The position numbers and the translations under genes were made by a program. The notes beneath the pieces were generated by a model. It was not told where the DNA came from, searched no databases, and worked only from the letters and a program-made list of their open reading frames with translations. From assembly GCA_902495005.1 (NCBI GenBank), contig CABUVL010000005.1, forward strand, positions 1 through 64,000: a stretch of 64,000 nt of DNA, in the 5' to 3' direction. Shown in pieces: positions 1 through 9,260 of this stretch (position 1 is the stretch's first letter; each line of letters starts with the position of its first letter). The stretch is from an uncultured Verrucomicrobiota bacterium (GTDB lineage Bacteria > Verrucomicrobiota > Verrucomicrobiia > Opitutales > UBA9783).

Positions 1-201
1 TTAGATACCTACGGCAAAGCAATACAAGACCTACAAAAGGCATCCAACTTAAAGGAAGATGAAACTGCCGTCTTAAAGGAGTATGAAAAATCCTATGCAT
101 CTCTAGAAAAAATACAAGGAAATCCTGAAAAAGGAAAAGAGTTTAGCATAGGACAGCTTCAACAATATCTTGATGTTACAATAGATGCAGACGAATGGTA
201 G
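1..201 (+). CDS. 3' end of an unknown protein (5' truncated)
   Basis: Frame 1 is open from the window edge to a TAG at 199-201 and gives the last 66 residues of a protein. The fragment is charged and helical (many K, E, Q, with leucine at coiled-coil-like spacing) and ends in an acidic stretch, DVTIDADEW. I do not recognise the family. The reading frame is convincing because it runs unbroken from the edge with protein-like composition, while the reverse strand here offers only a short ORF that runs past the stop. A secreted or structural coiled-coil protein is possible but not shown. Confidence 0.5.
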   Translation, partial: LDTYGKAIQDLQKASNLKEDETAVLKEYEKSYASLEKIQGNPEKGKEFSIGQLQQYLDVTIDADEW

Positions 202-645
202 CAACGTATTCACAAGCTCGATCTATGTTGAATGCTAATGCATTGTTAGGGACAATCAATAGGTGAAAGCTGTGAACAGATAGGTGTTTTGACAAGTTTT
301 TATGGTTCTCGTGAGTGGTAAAGCTTTTTCTGAAAAGCCCTTGCCTCCACGTTACTTTTCGTACAGTTCCCATTTACACTAAGGGCTTCATATGCAATTA
401 ATTGAGAGCGACAATCGGTCGCATTTTGGACGCGTGGGAAAGCATGAAGTGCCGCTGAGTAAGAATAGAGGAAGACGTACGAGCATCCACTTGTTTTTCG
501 TTAGTTTGTTAGTGCGGGCGTCAGAGCGATTTTTTTGAGGCTTTATAAGATTTTGTCTTTTGGCGAATAAGCCTGTGTTTATTCTGTTGAGTAGTTGCAT
601 TTTTTTGTTGACCTCAAGGTACATTTACAGAATTCTTAATGCAAT
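202..645. other. Gene-free stretch upstream of rpmH
   Basis: About 440 bases with no convincing gene; two reverse-strand ORFs of 65 and 78 codons have atypical composition. Because rpmH-rnpA often lies near oriC, I looked for clustered DnaA boxes (TTATCCACA-like) and saw none. The rpmH promoter is presumably here, but I cannot place it with confidence. Confidence 0.4.
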
Positions 646-780
646 ATGCAACCTACATATTCACCGTCGAAGATAAAAAGAATTAGAATGTGCGGTTTTT
701 TAGCACGTAAGGCGACTAAAGGTGGACGAAAAGTTCTAGCCGCGAGACGTAGAAAAGGTCGTAGAAAGCTCTGCGAATAA
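646..780 (+). CDS. rpmH: 50S ribosomal protein L34
   Basis: This 44-residue, very basic protein begins MQPTYSPSKIKRIR and carries the L34 core TKGGRKVLAARRRKGRRKL. L34 is a small rRNA-binding protein of the large ribosomal subunit. The gene lies 6 bases before rnpA, the classic bacterial rpmH-rnpA-yidD-yidC order, which confirms the call. The ATG at 646 gives the standard N-terminus. The two cysteines (in RMCGF and KLCE) are slightly unusual for L34. Clearly real although very short. Confidence 0.95.
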   Translation: MQPTYSPSKIKRIRMCGFLARKATKGGRKVLAARRRKGRRKLCE

Positions 781-786
781 GTTCGT

Positions 787-1143
787 GTGAATAAACAGCA
801 TAGACTTACGTTAACGCGTGATTTTCAGCGGCTTTATCGTTCGCGTATGCGTGTGCGTGAGAACAATATGCTAATTTGTTATGCACGACATGGCCAATGT
901 ACGGTATCTCGTCTCGGGGTCGTGACCCCGCGGCATGTTGGATGTGCCGTAGAACGTAACAAGTTTAAACGACGTGTAAGAGTGTGCTTTGATCGTTTAC
1001 GCGTCAATGTTCCGTGTGCATTTGACTTGCTCGTGCTAGCCTTGGGGCATGACGCCGTAAAACTTCCCTTAAGAGAGATTGAATCTGTTTTAGTCGGTCG
1101 TATAAATCAATTTAATAACATGCGGGCAAATGCGAGCCGTTAA
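787..1143 (+). CDS. rnpA: Ribonuclease P protein component
   Basis: 118 residues starting at a GTG six bases after rpmH. RnpA is the basic protein cofactor of RNase P, which trims the 5' leader of pre-tRNAs. The conserved block is visible as VERNKFKRRVRVCFDR (family RNxxKRxxRE-like, residues about 55-70), and the N-terminus has the usual LTLTRDFQRLYR. No Shine-Dalgarno is visible, so translation may be coupled to rpmH. The catalytic RNA (rnpB) is not in this window. Confidence 0.93.
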   Translation: MNKQHRLTLTRDFQRLYRSRMRVRENNMLICYARHGQCTVSRLGVVTPRHVGCAVERNKFKRRVRVCFDRLRVNVPCAFDLLVLALGHDAVKLPLREIESVLVGRINQFNNMRANASR

Positions 1144-1144
1144 T

Positions 1145-1414
1145 ATGATTGCTTGGATCGTGGGCAAAATTTCGAAATGTTTGGCGATGCTCTTGTCGCT
1201 TTTTATCAGAGGATATCAGCTGTTTATTTCTCCCATTTTATCTTGTGGTTTCTTGGGAATTGAATGTCGTTGCCGCTTTTATCCAACTTGTTCAGAATAC
1301 GCTTTACAATGTCTGCGAAAATATGTTTTTCTAAAGGCGTGTTATTTGATTGCGCGTCGTTTATTGCGTTGTCATCCTTTATCGACACATGGAGGATTTG
1401 ATCCGGTCCCTTAA
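1145..1414 (+). CDS. yidD: Membrane protein insertion efficiency factor YidD
   Basis: About 89 residues. YidD is a small membrane-associated protein that assists YidC-dependent insertion. The family core is clear: IRGYQLFISPIL, then CRFYPTCSEYALQCLRKY, and a C-terminal CHPLSTHGGFDPVP. An in-frame ATG at 1130 would overlap rnpA and add MRAVN; the ATG at 1145, just after the rnpA stop, is more usual. Its place between rnpA and yidC is the standard one. Confidence 0.93.
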   Translation: MIAWIVGKISKCLAMLLSLFIRGYQLFISPILSCGFLGIECRCRFYPTCSEYALQCLRKYVFLKACYLIARRLLRCHPLSTHGGFDPVP

Positions 1415-1426
1415 ATAATACAGATT

Positions 1427-3097
1427 ATGGATAAGAAAAATTTTATATTGGGCATGGTTTGCCTGCTAATTGCCTTCAGCCTAATGGTGAATCAAGAAAA
1501 GCAGGTGCGTACGGCTTTGCAAACAAGGGCTGTCGCACACGAATCAGCACCGGTAGCCTCTGAACCGGCCGCTATGGAAGCAAAGCAATTTGTTGAGGCA
1601 AAACCAGTGGACAAGGTGGTAGCGCCCAGCTTTGTTGAAAAGCTTGTGAGCTTGGAAAATGCGTACATGCGCGTTGATTTTACCAACTGCGGAGGTGCGA
1701 TTCGTTCGCTGACCCTCAAGAAATACCAGGCAGAACAAAATCAGAAGGATGCGTTCGTTTTTAATCGGGAGGCAAGTATCCCGGCTTTGAATTTAGATTG
1801 GAGTGTCAATTCTTCTGTGAGGGAATACCGTGTGTCCGCATGTAGAAACGATTTTATTCAATTCGTCTGTGAATGTGAAGATGGAACGGAAATTATTCGC
1901 GGGTATCGCTTGCCGGCAAATGACGCGGATAATCCTTATTTGATTGAACACGAAACGGCCATTCATTGGGGCAGCCACAAGCGAGATCATGCGTATATAA
2001 ATCTTGGTATGTTTGTCGGAACTGTGGGGGATCGTTATCAAGAGTATTTAAATTTCGGGGCGTTTGATGGCAAGAAAGCCGAGTTTGTTCAGACAAGAGA
2101 TTTTGAGGCCAGTAATGGTTTTTTAGGCCTGGGAAGGAAAGAGGCGCGTAATTTTGTTCAAGTGCAAAAGGCATTGTACTGGGGATCTGTCAAAAACCAA
2201 TTTTTTACCGCCATTTTAACGCCAAGGGAGCCGGCGATTGCTTATTACACTCGGCCTGGAAAAGCGTGCCACGAGTGTGGCTTGCCGAGTATTTCGGGGC
2301 AATTGTGTTTTGATCTGTCGGGCGAAAAGAGCCTCTTAAGCATGTCCTACTACGTGGGCCCCAAGGATTTCTTGTTGCTCAATAAGATGGGGAAAGAGCA
2401 GGACCAGGTGATGCAATTTGGCTTTTTCGGCGGCATAAGCAAGATCTTATTGATGGCCATGCGCGGCATTCACGCTTATGTTCCCAATTGGGGATGGACA
2501 ATTATCTTGTTAACATTTTTTATTAAGTTGCTGATGTGGCCGCTGACACAGGCACAATTCCGCGCCTCAAAGCGGATGGCCACCATTCAGGCTCCTTTAA
2601 AGGAAATTAGAGAAAAATTTAAGTCCAATCCGCAAAAATTGCAGATGGAGACCATGAAATTGTTTAAAACGCACCGCGTCAATCCGGCCATGGGTTGCCT
2701 GCCCGTCTTCGTGCAAATCCCTATCTTCTTGGGTCTGTATTTTATGCTGAGGACCTCTTCGGAAATGCGTTTTCAATCATTTTTGTGGATTAAAGATTTA
2801 TCCATTGCCGATACGGTTGCACATTTAGGAGCGTTCCCCATCAATGTATTGCCAATTTTAATGGGAATTACCATGTTTATTCAAATGCGATTAACCCCAA
2901 CGCCGTCGGTGGATAATATGCAGCAAAAGATATTCATGTGCATGCCCTTTATCTTTTTGATCTTTTGTTATCAATTCCCTGCAGCTTTGGTGCTGTATTG
3001 GACGGTACAGAACATTTTTACGATTCTGCAACAATCGTTAACCAATCGTTACGGACATGCGGTTGAGCCGCAAGTAGCGTTGAATTCAAAAAAGTAA
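1427..3097 (+). CDS. yidC: Membrane protein insertase YidC
   Basis: 556 residues. YidC inserts and folds inner-membrane proteins, alone or with SecYEG. One N-terminal membrane segment (residues about 4-22) is followed by a large periplasmic domain (to about 340). The conserved 60KD_IMP domain then begins near HAYVPNWGWTIILL, with the cytoplasmic helical region (RASKRMATIQAPLKEIREKF) and further membrane segments containing GCLPVFVQIPIFLGLY. Length and order match the Gram-negative type with a periplasmic domain. The start lies 12 bases after yidD, in the same operon. No Shine-Dalgarno is visible before the ATG. Confidence 0.95.
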   Translation: MDKKNFILGMVCLLIAFSLMVNQEKQVRTALQTRAVAHESAPVASEPAAMEAKQFVEAKPVDKVVAPSFVEKLVSLENAYMRVDFTNCGGAIRSLTLKKYQAEQNQKDAFVFNREASIPALNLDWSVNSSVREYRVSACRNDFIQFVCECEDGTEIIRGYRLPANDADNPYLIEHETAIHWGSHKRDHAYINLGMFVGTVGDRYQEYLNFGAFDGKKAEFVQTRDFEASNGFLGLGRKEARNFVQVQKALYWGSVKNQFFTAILTPREPAIAYYTRPGKACHECGLPSISGQLCFDLSGEKSLLSMSYYVGPKDFLLLNKMGKEQDQVMQFGFFGGISKILLMAMRGIHAYVPNWGWTIILLTFFIKLLMWPLTQAQFRASKRMATIQAPLKEIREKFKSNPQKLQMETMKLFKTHRVNPAMGCLPVFVQIPIFLGLYFMLRTSSEMRFQSFLWIKDLSIADTVAHLGAFPINVLPILMGITMFIQMRLTPTPSVDNMQQKIFMCMPFIFLIFCYQFPAALVLYWTVQNIFTILQQSLTNRYGHAVEPQVALNSKK

Positions 3098-3102
3098 TTA
3101 TC

Positions 3103-3849
3103 ATGTCAGGTCATAGTAAGTGGTCTACAATTAAACGTCATAAAGCAGCTGTCGATGCCAAGAGAGGCAAGATGTTTAGCCTTATCGGCAAGGAAATTAC
3201 GCTTGCAGCCAAGATAGGCGGAGGTAATCCTGAATTTAATCCACAGCTTCGTACGCTTATGTTGAAAGCAAAAGCGGCGAATATGCCAGGCGATAATATT
3301 CAGAAGGCAATTCAAAAGGGTACGGGAGAAATTCCGGGTGTGCAAATTGAGGAATTGCTTTATGAAGGCTATGGACCTGGAGGTGTTGGTTTTATCGTGG
3401 AGGTCACAACCGACAATAAAAATAGGGCCGTTTCGGATGTGCGCAGTGCCTTTACAAAATGTGGGGGCAATTTGGCGGGAACAGGAGCCTTGGCATTTAC
3501 TTTTCAAAGGAAAGGTCAATTTTTGTTGGCGTTGGATGCCATTGAAGAGGATCGTTTGCTCGAAGTGGCGCTTAATGCTGGGGCGGAGGACGTCATCAAT
3601 GAAGGGGACCATTATGAGGTGATCTGTGGCGTCAACGACTTTTACACGGTGTTAAAGGCATTTGAAGACGCAAAATTGGTGCCCGACTCCTCGGAATTGG
3701 TCTATTTACCCCTGACGCTCGTTCCCATTAACGATCGAGAATTGGGCGAAAAAATTCTCAAATTGGTGGATAAATTGGAAGAGTTGGAAGACGTGAAAAA
3801 TGTCTTTTCCAATTACGACATTGATGCTGCCTTGGGGCTTGAAGAGTAA
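3103..3849 (+). CDS. yebC: YebC/PmpR family protein
   Basis: 248 residues starting MSGHSKWSTIKRHKAAVDAKRG, the signature of the YebC/PmpR/TACO1 family. Members are described as DNA-binding regulators and, more recently, as ribosome-associated factors that help translation through difficult (for example polyproline) stretches. All three domains seem present: the basic N-terminal helices, the middle GYGPGGVGFIVEVTTDNKNR segment, and a C-terminal domain ending in DIDAALGL. It starts 5 bases after yidC, so probably the same transcript. Confidence 0.93.
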   Translation: MSGHSKWSTIKRHKAAVDAKRGKMFSLIGKEITLAAKIGGGNPEFNPQLRTLMLKAKAANMPGDNIQKAIQKGTGEIPGVQIEELLYEGYGPGGVGFIVEVTTDNKNRAVSDVRSAFTKCGGNLAGTGALAFTFQRKGQFLLALDAIEEDRLLEVALNAGAEDVINEGDHYEVICGVNDFYTVLKAFEDAKLVPDSSELVYLPLTLVPINDRELGEKILKLVDKLEELEDVKNVFSNYDIDAALGLEE

Positions 3850-3862
3850 GGCAGAGTGAAGT

Positions 3863-4543
3863 ATGGCGCATGTTTTATTTGAAAATGAATACTTCTGTGT
3901 CATTTTTAAAGCAGCAGGAGAAGATTTTCATAAGACATTAACCGTACTGCCATCGCCTGACAAAGCTTATTGCATTTACCCTCTCGATGAAGCCTTGTGT
4001 GGCCCTCTATTGTGTGCAAAGACCAAGGAAGCAAGTCACGAGTTGAAAAATGCATACGGCTCAGATTTGTTTTCATTTGAGTTTCTCTTGTGGGGGTACG
4101 CACAACACGTTTTACCGCCGCAATGGGAATGTGATCTTTCAATCGCTTGGGATGGGGAGAAGGTATTTCCCTCAAAAGTAAAGGGGAAAAAGGCGCGGAC
4201 GCAATTTAAGCTTGAGCGGAGTTATGGCAATTATCATCTCATTAAGTGTTGCACACATTATTTAAGGCGTTTGCAAATTCCTTTGCACGCCTATTATGGG
4301 CAGGCGATTGAGATTTTGGGGGATACAATCTTTTCTAAAAATGGTCCGCACTACGTTTGCTTATCGGATTTAAAACCATTTGTAAAAAACTGCGCGTCGG
4401 GAAAGGCTCTTTCGGAAGGTTTACATCTGTGCCTGCAGGGTGTAAGTTTTAATTTTAGAGGACAATCTTACAACTTTACCGTACCTCTACCCAAGGCCTG
4501 GGAGGTGATGGAGCGGCAATTGAAGCGTTATAGTGCCGTGTAA
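3863..4543 (+). CDS. Degenerate RluA-like pseudouridine synthase family protein
   Basis: 226 residues. The segment YPLDEALCGPLLCAKTKEA (about 39-57) aligns with the RluA catalytic motif HRLDxxTSGLLLxAKT, and RLQIPLHAYY resembles the later strand region. The presumed catalytic aspartate (D42) is kept, but the HR before it is YP and the TSG after it is altered. The protein is also shorter than most RluA enzymes and has no S4 domain. It may be an inactive or specialised relative. It starts 13 bases after yebC in the same direction, so it is likely co-transcribed. The family link is moderate; the activity is uncertain. Confidence 0.6.
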   Translation: MAHVLFENEYFCVIFKAAGEDFHKTLTVLPSPDKAYCIYPLDEALCGPLLCAKTKEASHELKNAYGSDLFSFEFLLWGYAQHVLPPQWECDLSIAWDGEKVFPSKVKGKKARTQFKLERSYGNYHLIKCCTHYLRRLQIPLHAYYGQAIEILGDTIFSKNGPHYVCLSDLKPFVKNCASGKALSEGLHLCLQGVSFNFRGQSYNFTVPLPKAWEVMERQLKRYSAV

Positions 4544-4713
4544 ATTTTGAGGGGCGTGAGCTTAAGGTTAACGTAATCTGCGCGCGAATTGGAACGTGTT
4601 TACTTTGTAAACCACAATTTTTTAGTCGTAATCCTTTGCAATGTTGGACGTTTTGAGCTGAATTTGAATTTTAAGCTTTCAAAACCTGCCATTTTATTTT
4701 TTAATTTCTGCAC

Positions 4714-5775
4714 ATGTATTTTAAGAGGGTAAAGGCAAGTGTATTACATATCGTTTTTGGCATTGCAATTTTTTGTACCTTAGGCGGCAAGCAACGTAGT
4801 TTCTTAGATCACAATAAAAATTATCCCGTAGAGAACCTCGACATAAAACTCAAGTGCTACAATTTAAAATGTGTGTGCGACGATGGGAAGAGCTTGCGAT
4901 ATTCTAACGATAGGCATCAAATTGAGTTTACGTATGGGGGAAAAGAGATACTGTTCGATGGGGTGAAGATTTTTTTAGCTCGTCCGCTCTGCAAGCGCTT
5001 GAATCAGCGTGTTATTGCCTCCGTTGACTTTGAGAAAATTTTACGTCCGCTTTTATCCCCAGAAAAAATGCAACGATGTTTGCGTGCGGGAGGATGCATT
5101 GTAATTGATCCGGGCCATGGCGGTAAAGCAGAAGGAACGAAAAATGCGCAACTTAAATTGGTCGAAAAAAAATTGACGCTTTTATCTGCCTTAAAATTGT
5201 CGAATGCCTTGAGAAAGCTTGGCTACACCGTTTATCTCACGAGGAATCGAGATGTCGACTTAAGTTTAGATCAGAGAAGTCAATTTGCCAACCGTCAAAA
5301 GGCACAGTTGTTTATTTCGCTGCATTACAATAGCGCCAGTTCAAAGCAGGCAAACGGTATAGAAACATTTATGCATTCTTTTGCGTTCCATCCCTCCACA
5401 GACCGCTCGGTCGTTTTGCCCACTGATAATGTCGTGGTCAACAACAATCGTTTTGACATGCAAAATACTTACTTGGGATTTTGCTTACAGAAGGCTCTTT
5501 TTGCGCACTTAAAAATGATGGATCGTGGTGTTCGTCGGGCCCGATTCGGGGTGCTTAAGGACGTGCGATGCCCGGCAGTTTTAATTGAATGTGGCTTTTT
5601 AAGTAATCCCAATGAGGCGAAACAAATTGCTACGAATGAATACCAAGATAAATTAATCGCCGGCATTGTGGACGCCATCCAGGCGTACGTGCAAGCTAAA
5701 AAAGAATCCAATGGCTTACCCAAAGTTAAGACGAGAAGTTTCTTGTCGCGGTGCTTGTTCAAAAAAAGTCAGTGA
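4714..5775 (+). CDS. N-acetylmuramoyl-L-alanine amidase (Amidase_3)
   Basis: 353 residues with an N-terminal hydrophobic segment (about 9-24) that should export it. Amidase_3 enzymes cut the amide bond between muramic acid and the stem peptide during cell separation and wall turnover. The catalytic domain starts at VIDPGHGG: zinc ligands H135, E151 (KLVEKK) and H204 (SLHYN), and catalytic E292 (LIECGFLSN), are all visible. The region before it (about 40-125) could be an AMIN-like or targeting domain that I do not recognise. Likely monocistronic; 170 bases separate it from the upstream gene. Confidence 0.9.
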   Translation: MYFKRVKASVLHIVFGIAIFCTLGGKQRSFLDHNKNYPVENLDIKLKCYNLKCVCDDGKSLRYSNDRHQIEFTYGGKEILFDGVKIFLARPLCKRLNQRVIASVDFEKILRPLLSPEKMQRCLRAGGCIVIDPGHGGKAEGTKNAQLKLVEKKLTLLSALKLSNALRKLGYTVYLTRNRDVDLSLDQRSQFANRQKAQLFISLHYNSASSKQANGIETFMHSFAFHPSTDRSVVLPTDNVVVNNNRFDMQNTYLGFCLQKALFAHLKMMDRGVRRARFGVLKDVRCPAVLIECGFLSNPNEAKQIATNEYQDKLIAGIVDAIQAYVQAKKESNGLPKVKTRSFLSRCLFKKSQ

Positions 5776-5842
5776 GTGCTTCTCGTCTGTGATTTAAAAA
5801 GGCTCGACTTATCTGTGTATTTTGATACAGTTAACTAAGAGT

Positions 5843-8023
5843 ATGAAATCGCCAGAGAGCCTTGAATTAGAAGCATTGCTGCGAGGAGAGCATGCAAACC
5901 CACACCATTTTTTAGGTATTCATAAAGTTGGACAGCGTTACGTTGTTCGTGGAATCTTTGTGAACGCCAAGCAATGCTTTATTTGTAAGCTATCGGGTGA
6001 AGTTTTGGCAAAGATGCATAAAATTGCCGAAACCATGTATGAGGCTTTTTTGCCGGCATTTGTTCAGTATCAATTTAAGGTTGTTTACGGGGAGCATGAA
6101 GAACGCTTTGTGAGGGATCCTTACGTCTTTAGTCCGACCTTGACGGCGGAAGATTTGTACCTGTTTAATCAGGGGAACCATCACCGCATTTACAGGAAGA
6201 TGGGATCTCATCTAACGACACATGAATCCGTAGAGGGTTGTTCGTTTGCCGTGTGGGCGCCCAATGCGTGCCGGGTGTCGGTCGTTGGAGATTTTAACCA
6301 ATGGGATGGCCGTTGTGCTCCGATGCGGCGCTTGGAGAATTCGGGTGTTTGGGAGCTTTTTATCCCTGGATTGACGGCGGGGCTCAAATACAAATACGAA
6401 ATCTACGACGCCAATCGTCAGATACAATTGAAATCGGATCCCTATGGAACTTACTTTGAAGGGGCGCCGAATAATGCTTCGATTATTTGTCCACGAGATG
6501 AGTTCCTTTGGGAAGATGCAGCGTGGTTGAAGTCGCGTGCGAGCGAAAATGTTCAAGAAAAAGCAATTAGTATTTACGAAGTGCACTTGGATTCGTGGCG
6601 ACATGACAGTGATAATCGCCCTCTGAGCTATCGCGAGTTGGCCGATCAATTGGTAGATTACGTGAGTGAGATGAATTTTTCGCACGTTGAGTTTTTGCCC
6701 GTGGCGGAACATCCTTTTTTGGGGTCTTGGGGATATCAAGTGACCGGATTTTTTGCGCCTACTTCTCGTTATGGGACGCCTGAGGATTTTATGTTTTTGG
6801 TGAATGCGTTCCACAAACGTGGTATCGGTGTAATTATTGATTGGGTACCGGGGCACTTTCCAAAGGACAGCTTTGCGTTGGCCAAGTTTGACGGGACGGC
6901 ATTGTACGAGCATGCGGATCCTCGGCAAGGAGAACACCAGGATTGGGGAACATTAATTTTTAATTACGGGCGCCATGAGGTGAATAATTTCTTAGTTAGC
7001 AATGCACTGTCGTGGTTGGATCGTTTTCACGTCGATGGCTTGAGGGTCGACGCAGTTGCCTCCATGTTGTACTTAGATTATTCTCGGAAAGAGGGCGAAT
7101 GGATCCCCAACCGCTACGGAGGCAAAGAAAATTTGGAGGCAATTGACTTTTTACGTCGTTTTAATGATTTGGTCCACGCGTATTATCCGGGCGTGATGAC
7201 GATTGCGGAGGAGTCTACCGCGTTTGGTCGCGTTTCGCAAGCGACTTGCAATGACGGACTGGGCTTCGATTTTAAATGGAACATGGGTTGGATGCACGAT
7301 AGCTTGAATTATTGCAAGCAAGATCCCGTCTTCCGGCAGTACCATCACAACGAGATGACCTTCGGCATGCTTTATCAGTATTCGGAGCACTTTATGTCCG
7401 TGTTCTCACACGATGAGGTTGTTCACGGTAAGGGATCTATGGTCAACAAGATGGGGTCCTATTTCTTTGACGACAAGTTAAGTACGCTTAAAACCTTGTA
7501 TGCTTACATGTGGGGATGGCCTGGTAAAAAAACCTTGTTCATGGGGAATGAGTTCGCTCAGGTGAACGAATGGGATTATCACAAGGAGCTCGATTGGCAT
7601 TTATTGAAAGAGGATCGCCATAAAGGGGTGCAAACCTTGCTTAGAGATCTGAATGCCTTGTACAAGACTTATCCATTTTTGTCTCGTTATGACATGGATC
7701 AGCGCGGTTTTGCATGGACAGAAGTCGACGATTATCAAAACAGCGTCTTTGCGTTTATCCGTCGTGATGGGAACACGTCAGATACGCTGTTGTTCGTTTC
7801 TAATTTTACGCCGGTGGAGCGACGTTGTTACCAAGTTGGGGTGCCTTTCCAAGGTGTGTGGCGTGAAATCTTAAATACGGATGCGCGTTATTACGCGGGT
7901 AAAAATAGGGGAAATTCGGGGCAAGTTTCGACACGGCAACTTGCCTATCACGCGTATCCCTATACCTTAGAATTGTATTTACCGCCGTTATCGACACTCA
8001 TCTTTGCGTATTCGGGAGAGTAA
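5843..8023 (+). CDS. glgB: 1,4-alpha-glucan branching enzyme
   Basis: About 726 residues from the ATG at 5843 (a TTG at 5822 is also in frame). GlgB makes alpha-1,6 branches in glycogen. An N-terminal CBM48 region (about 10-220, with FNQWDGRCAPMRR) is followed by the GH13 barrel. The catalytic residues are D403 (LRVDAVASML), E456 (TIAEESTAFG) and D524 (FSHDEVVHGKGSM), and the C-terminal beta domain is present. Length is typical. No other glycogen gene is adjacent, so the pathway may be scattered or reduced. It suggests the cell stores glucan. Confidence 0.94.
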   Translation: MKSPESLELEALLRGEHANPHHFLGIHKVGQRYVVRGIFVNAKQCFICKLSGEVLAKMHKIAETMYEAFLPAFVQYQFKVVYGEHEERFVRDPYVFSPTLTAEDLYLFNQGNHHRIYRKMGSHLTTHESVEGCSFAVWAPNACRVSVVGDFNQWDGRCAPMRRLENSGVWELFIPGLTAGLKYKYEIYDANRQIQLKSDPYGTYFEGAPNNASIICPRDEFLWEDAAWLKSRASENVQEKAISIYEVHLDSWRHDSDNRPLSYRELADQLVDYVSEMNFSHVEFLPVAEHPFLGSWGYQVTGFFAPTSRYGTPEDFMFLVNAFHKRGIGVIIDWVPGHFPKDSFALAKFDGTALYEHADPRQGEHQDWGTLIFNYGRHEVNNFLVSNALSWLDRFHVDGLRVDAVASMLYLDYSRKEGEWIPNRYGGKENLEAIDFLRRFNDLVHAYYPGVMTIAEESTAFGRVSQATCNDGLGFDFKWNMGWMHDSLNYCKQDPVFRQYHHNEMTFGMLYQYSEHFMSVFSHDEVVHGKGSMVNKMGSYFFDDKLSTLKTLYAYMWGWPGKKTLFMGNEFAQVNEWDYHKELDWHLLKEDRHKGVQTLLRDLNALYKTYPFLSRYDMDQRGFAWTEVDDYQNSVFAFIRRDGNTSDTLLFVSNFTPVERRCYQVGVPFQGVWREILNTDARYYAGKNRGNSGQVSTRQLAYHAYPYTLELYLPPLSTLIFAYSGE

Positions 8024-8071
8024 GGCAGTTGTAGGAAAAATTTGTATAAATGTAAGGCTTTGAATTCAATG

Positions 8072-8097
8072 AAAAAGCGCCCAAACGGGCGCTTTTA
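8072..8097. terminator. Bidirectional intrinsic terminator between glgB and the T3SS operon
   Basis: A perfect stem with GCGCCC at 8077-8082 and GGGCGC at 8087-8092, loop AAAC, flanked by four or more A on the left and four T on the right. The symmetry lets it end both glgB (plus) and the translocator operon (minus), whose coding regions converge here. Confidence 0.85.
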
Positions 8098-8111
8098 TTG
8101 AATTATTATAA

Positions 8112-9242
8112 TTAGGCATTTTGTTTTATAGCGGATGCCAATGCCAATTGTGCGTCTGCTGTTTTTACCATTTCGTTAGCCGCATTTTCCTCTGTTTGTA
8201 AAAATAAATTGATAAACTCTTCGGAATTGGACATGAGCATTTTTATAAATTCTTCCAAAAATTCAATCGATGAGTCTAATTTCTCAAGTTGTATTTCCGT
8301 GTCGGCTAAAGACTTTTCAATTTTTGCCAACTTCATCTGGCTGCTAGCTTGCACCATCTGAAGACTACCTTGGGCAATTTGGCACAAAGCGCTTGTAATT
8401 TGGCCTCCTGTCTTAACTTTATTAGCAAATACGGATAAGCTTGCAGTGGCTGCAGTTTTTACCGCGGCGGCAGCTCCGGCAATACCAAGGACGGCAGATC
8501 CAATACCTAGTCCCAAGGCCGCATAACCCAGTTTTTTCTTTACATTTTCATCACTTACACAATCAGCTGCAATCGAGCAGGCCGTTGATGCGAGGGATGC
8601 GACACAAGCAGTGATCATTAATCCTGCTGCTACGAGGGAAGCTCCTCCGGTGAAAGGTGTAGCGGCAACAGCCACAACGGTGCCAATAACGCTCGCAATA
8701 GCTCCAAAAATTTTCCCCCAGAAGCTCTTCTTTTTTGCCGCTTTTTGGGCTTTATCTGCCGCAATTTTTTCGTCAATCGCTTTATTTTTTTCTTCTAGAT
8801 ATTTTTTTTGTACTTGATCGCGTTCAGCTGTTTTTGATTCCAATGCTTTTTTTAAACTTTGGATTAACGTCGACTTTGATTCTTGGGTTAGGAGCATACA
8901 CAAGAGGCTGATTCCATCAGAATTTAGACTTGTGATGTCATTGTACTTACCAAAATCGCTAGATTCTTTGATGCGTTTAATGATGTCTAAAGCATTTTGA
9001 GCTTCTTTGAGTGTGCTAGAATTAGTTAATACTTCTTGATTTGGGGCCGCTAACGGAGTCTCATCTGAGAATAATGTTTGAACCTCTGCCTTACCCGAAT
9101 TAGCGATAACGTTTGTCGTTTGGCTTGACGTTTTTGCAACGTTTTTGGTGGCATTGGCGCTTTGAATATTTGTCTCATCAAATTGTGAATAATCGTACGA
9201 ATTTGAAGGCGTGTAATTGCTATTTGTTGTAAGGTCTACCAT
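8112..9242 (-). CDS. Type III secretion translocator, SctE/YopB/IpaB-like
   Basis: 376 residues. Translocators of this class are secreted by the T3SS and insert into the host membrane as part of the pore. The layout fits: a polar N-terminus rich in S, T and N (1-80), a predicted coiled coil (about 122-172), a long hydrophobic region (177-226), a second hydrophobic hairpin (239-262), then an amphipathic C-terminal helix (299-360). The gene follows its likely chaperone by 18 bases, and the order tip - chaperone - translocator mirrors lcrV-lcrH-yopB of Yersinia. No YopD-type second translocator follows. The family call rests on architecture and context, not close identity. Confidence 0.75.
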   Translation of the reverse strand: MVDLTTNSNYTPSNSYDYSQFDETNIQSANATKNVAKTSSQTTNVIANSGKAEVQTLFSDETPLAAPNQEVLTNSSTLKEAQNALDIIKRIKESSDFGKYNDITSLNSDGISLLCMLLTQESKSTLIQSLKKALESKTAERDQVQKKYLEEKNKAIDEKIAADKAQKAAKKKSFWGKIFGAIASVIGTVVAVAATPFTGGASLVAAGLMITACVASLASTACSIAADCVSDENVKKKLGYAALGLGIGSAVLGIAGAAAAVKTAATASLSVFANKVKTGGQITSALCQIAQGSLQMVQASSQMKLAKIEKSLADTEIQLEKLDSSIEFLEEFIKMLMSNSEEFINLFLQTEENAANEMVKTADAQLALASAIKQNA

Positions 9243-9260
9243 AAGATTAAAAATAGAGAA

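Noticed and set aside
388..624. 78-codon minus-strand ORF before rpmH
   Set aside because: Composition atypical and no neighbour relation; lies in a promoter-containing gap.
202..645. Possible oriC next to rpmH
   Set aside because: No cluster of DnaA boxes and no dnaA or dnaN gene in view.
6212..6937. 241-codon minus-strand ORF inside glgB
   Set aside because: Antisense to an intact GH13 enzyme with all catalytic residues; composition rich in R, P and H and no motif.
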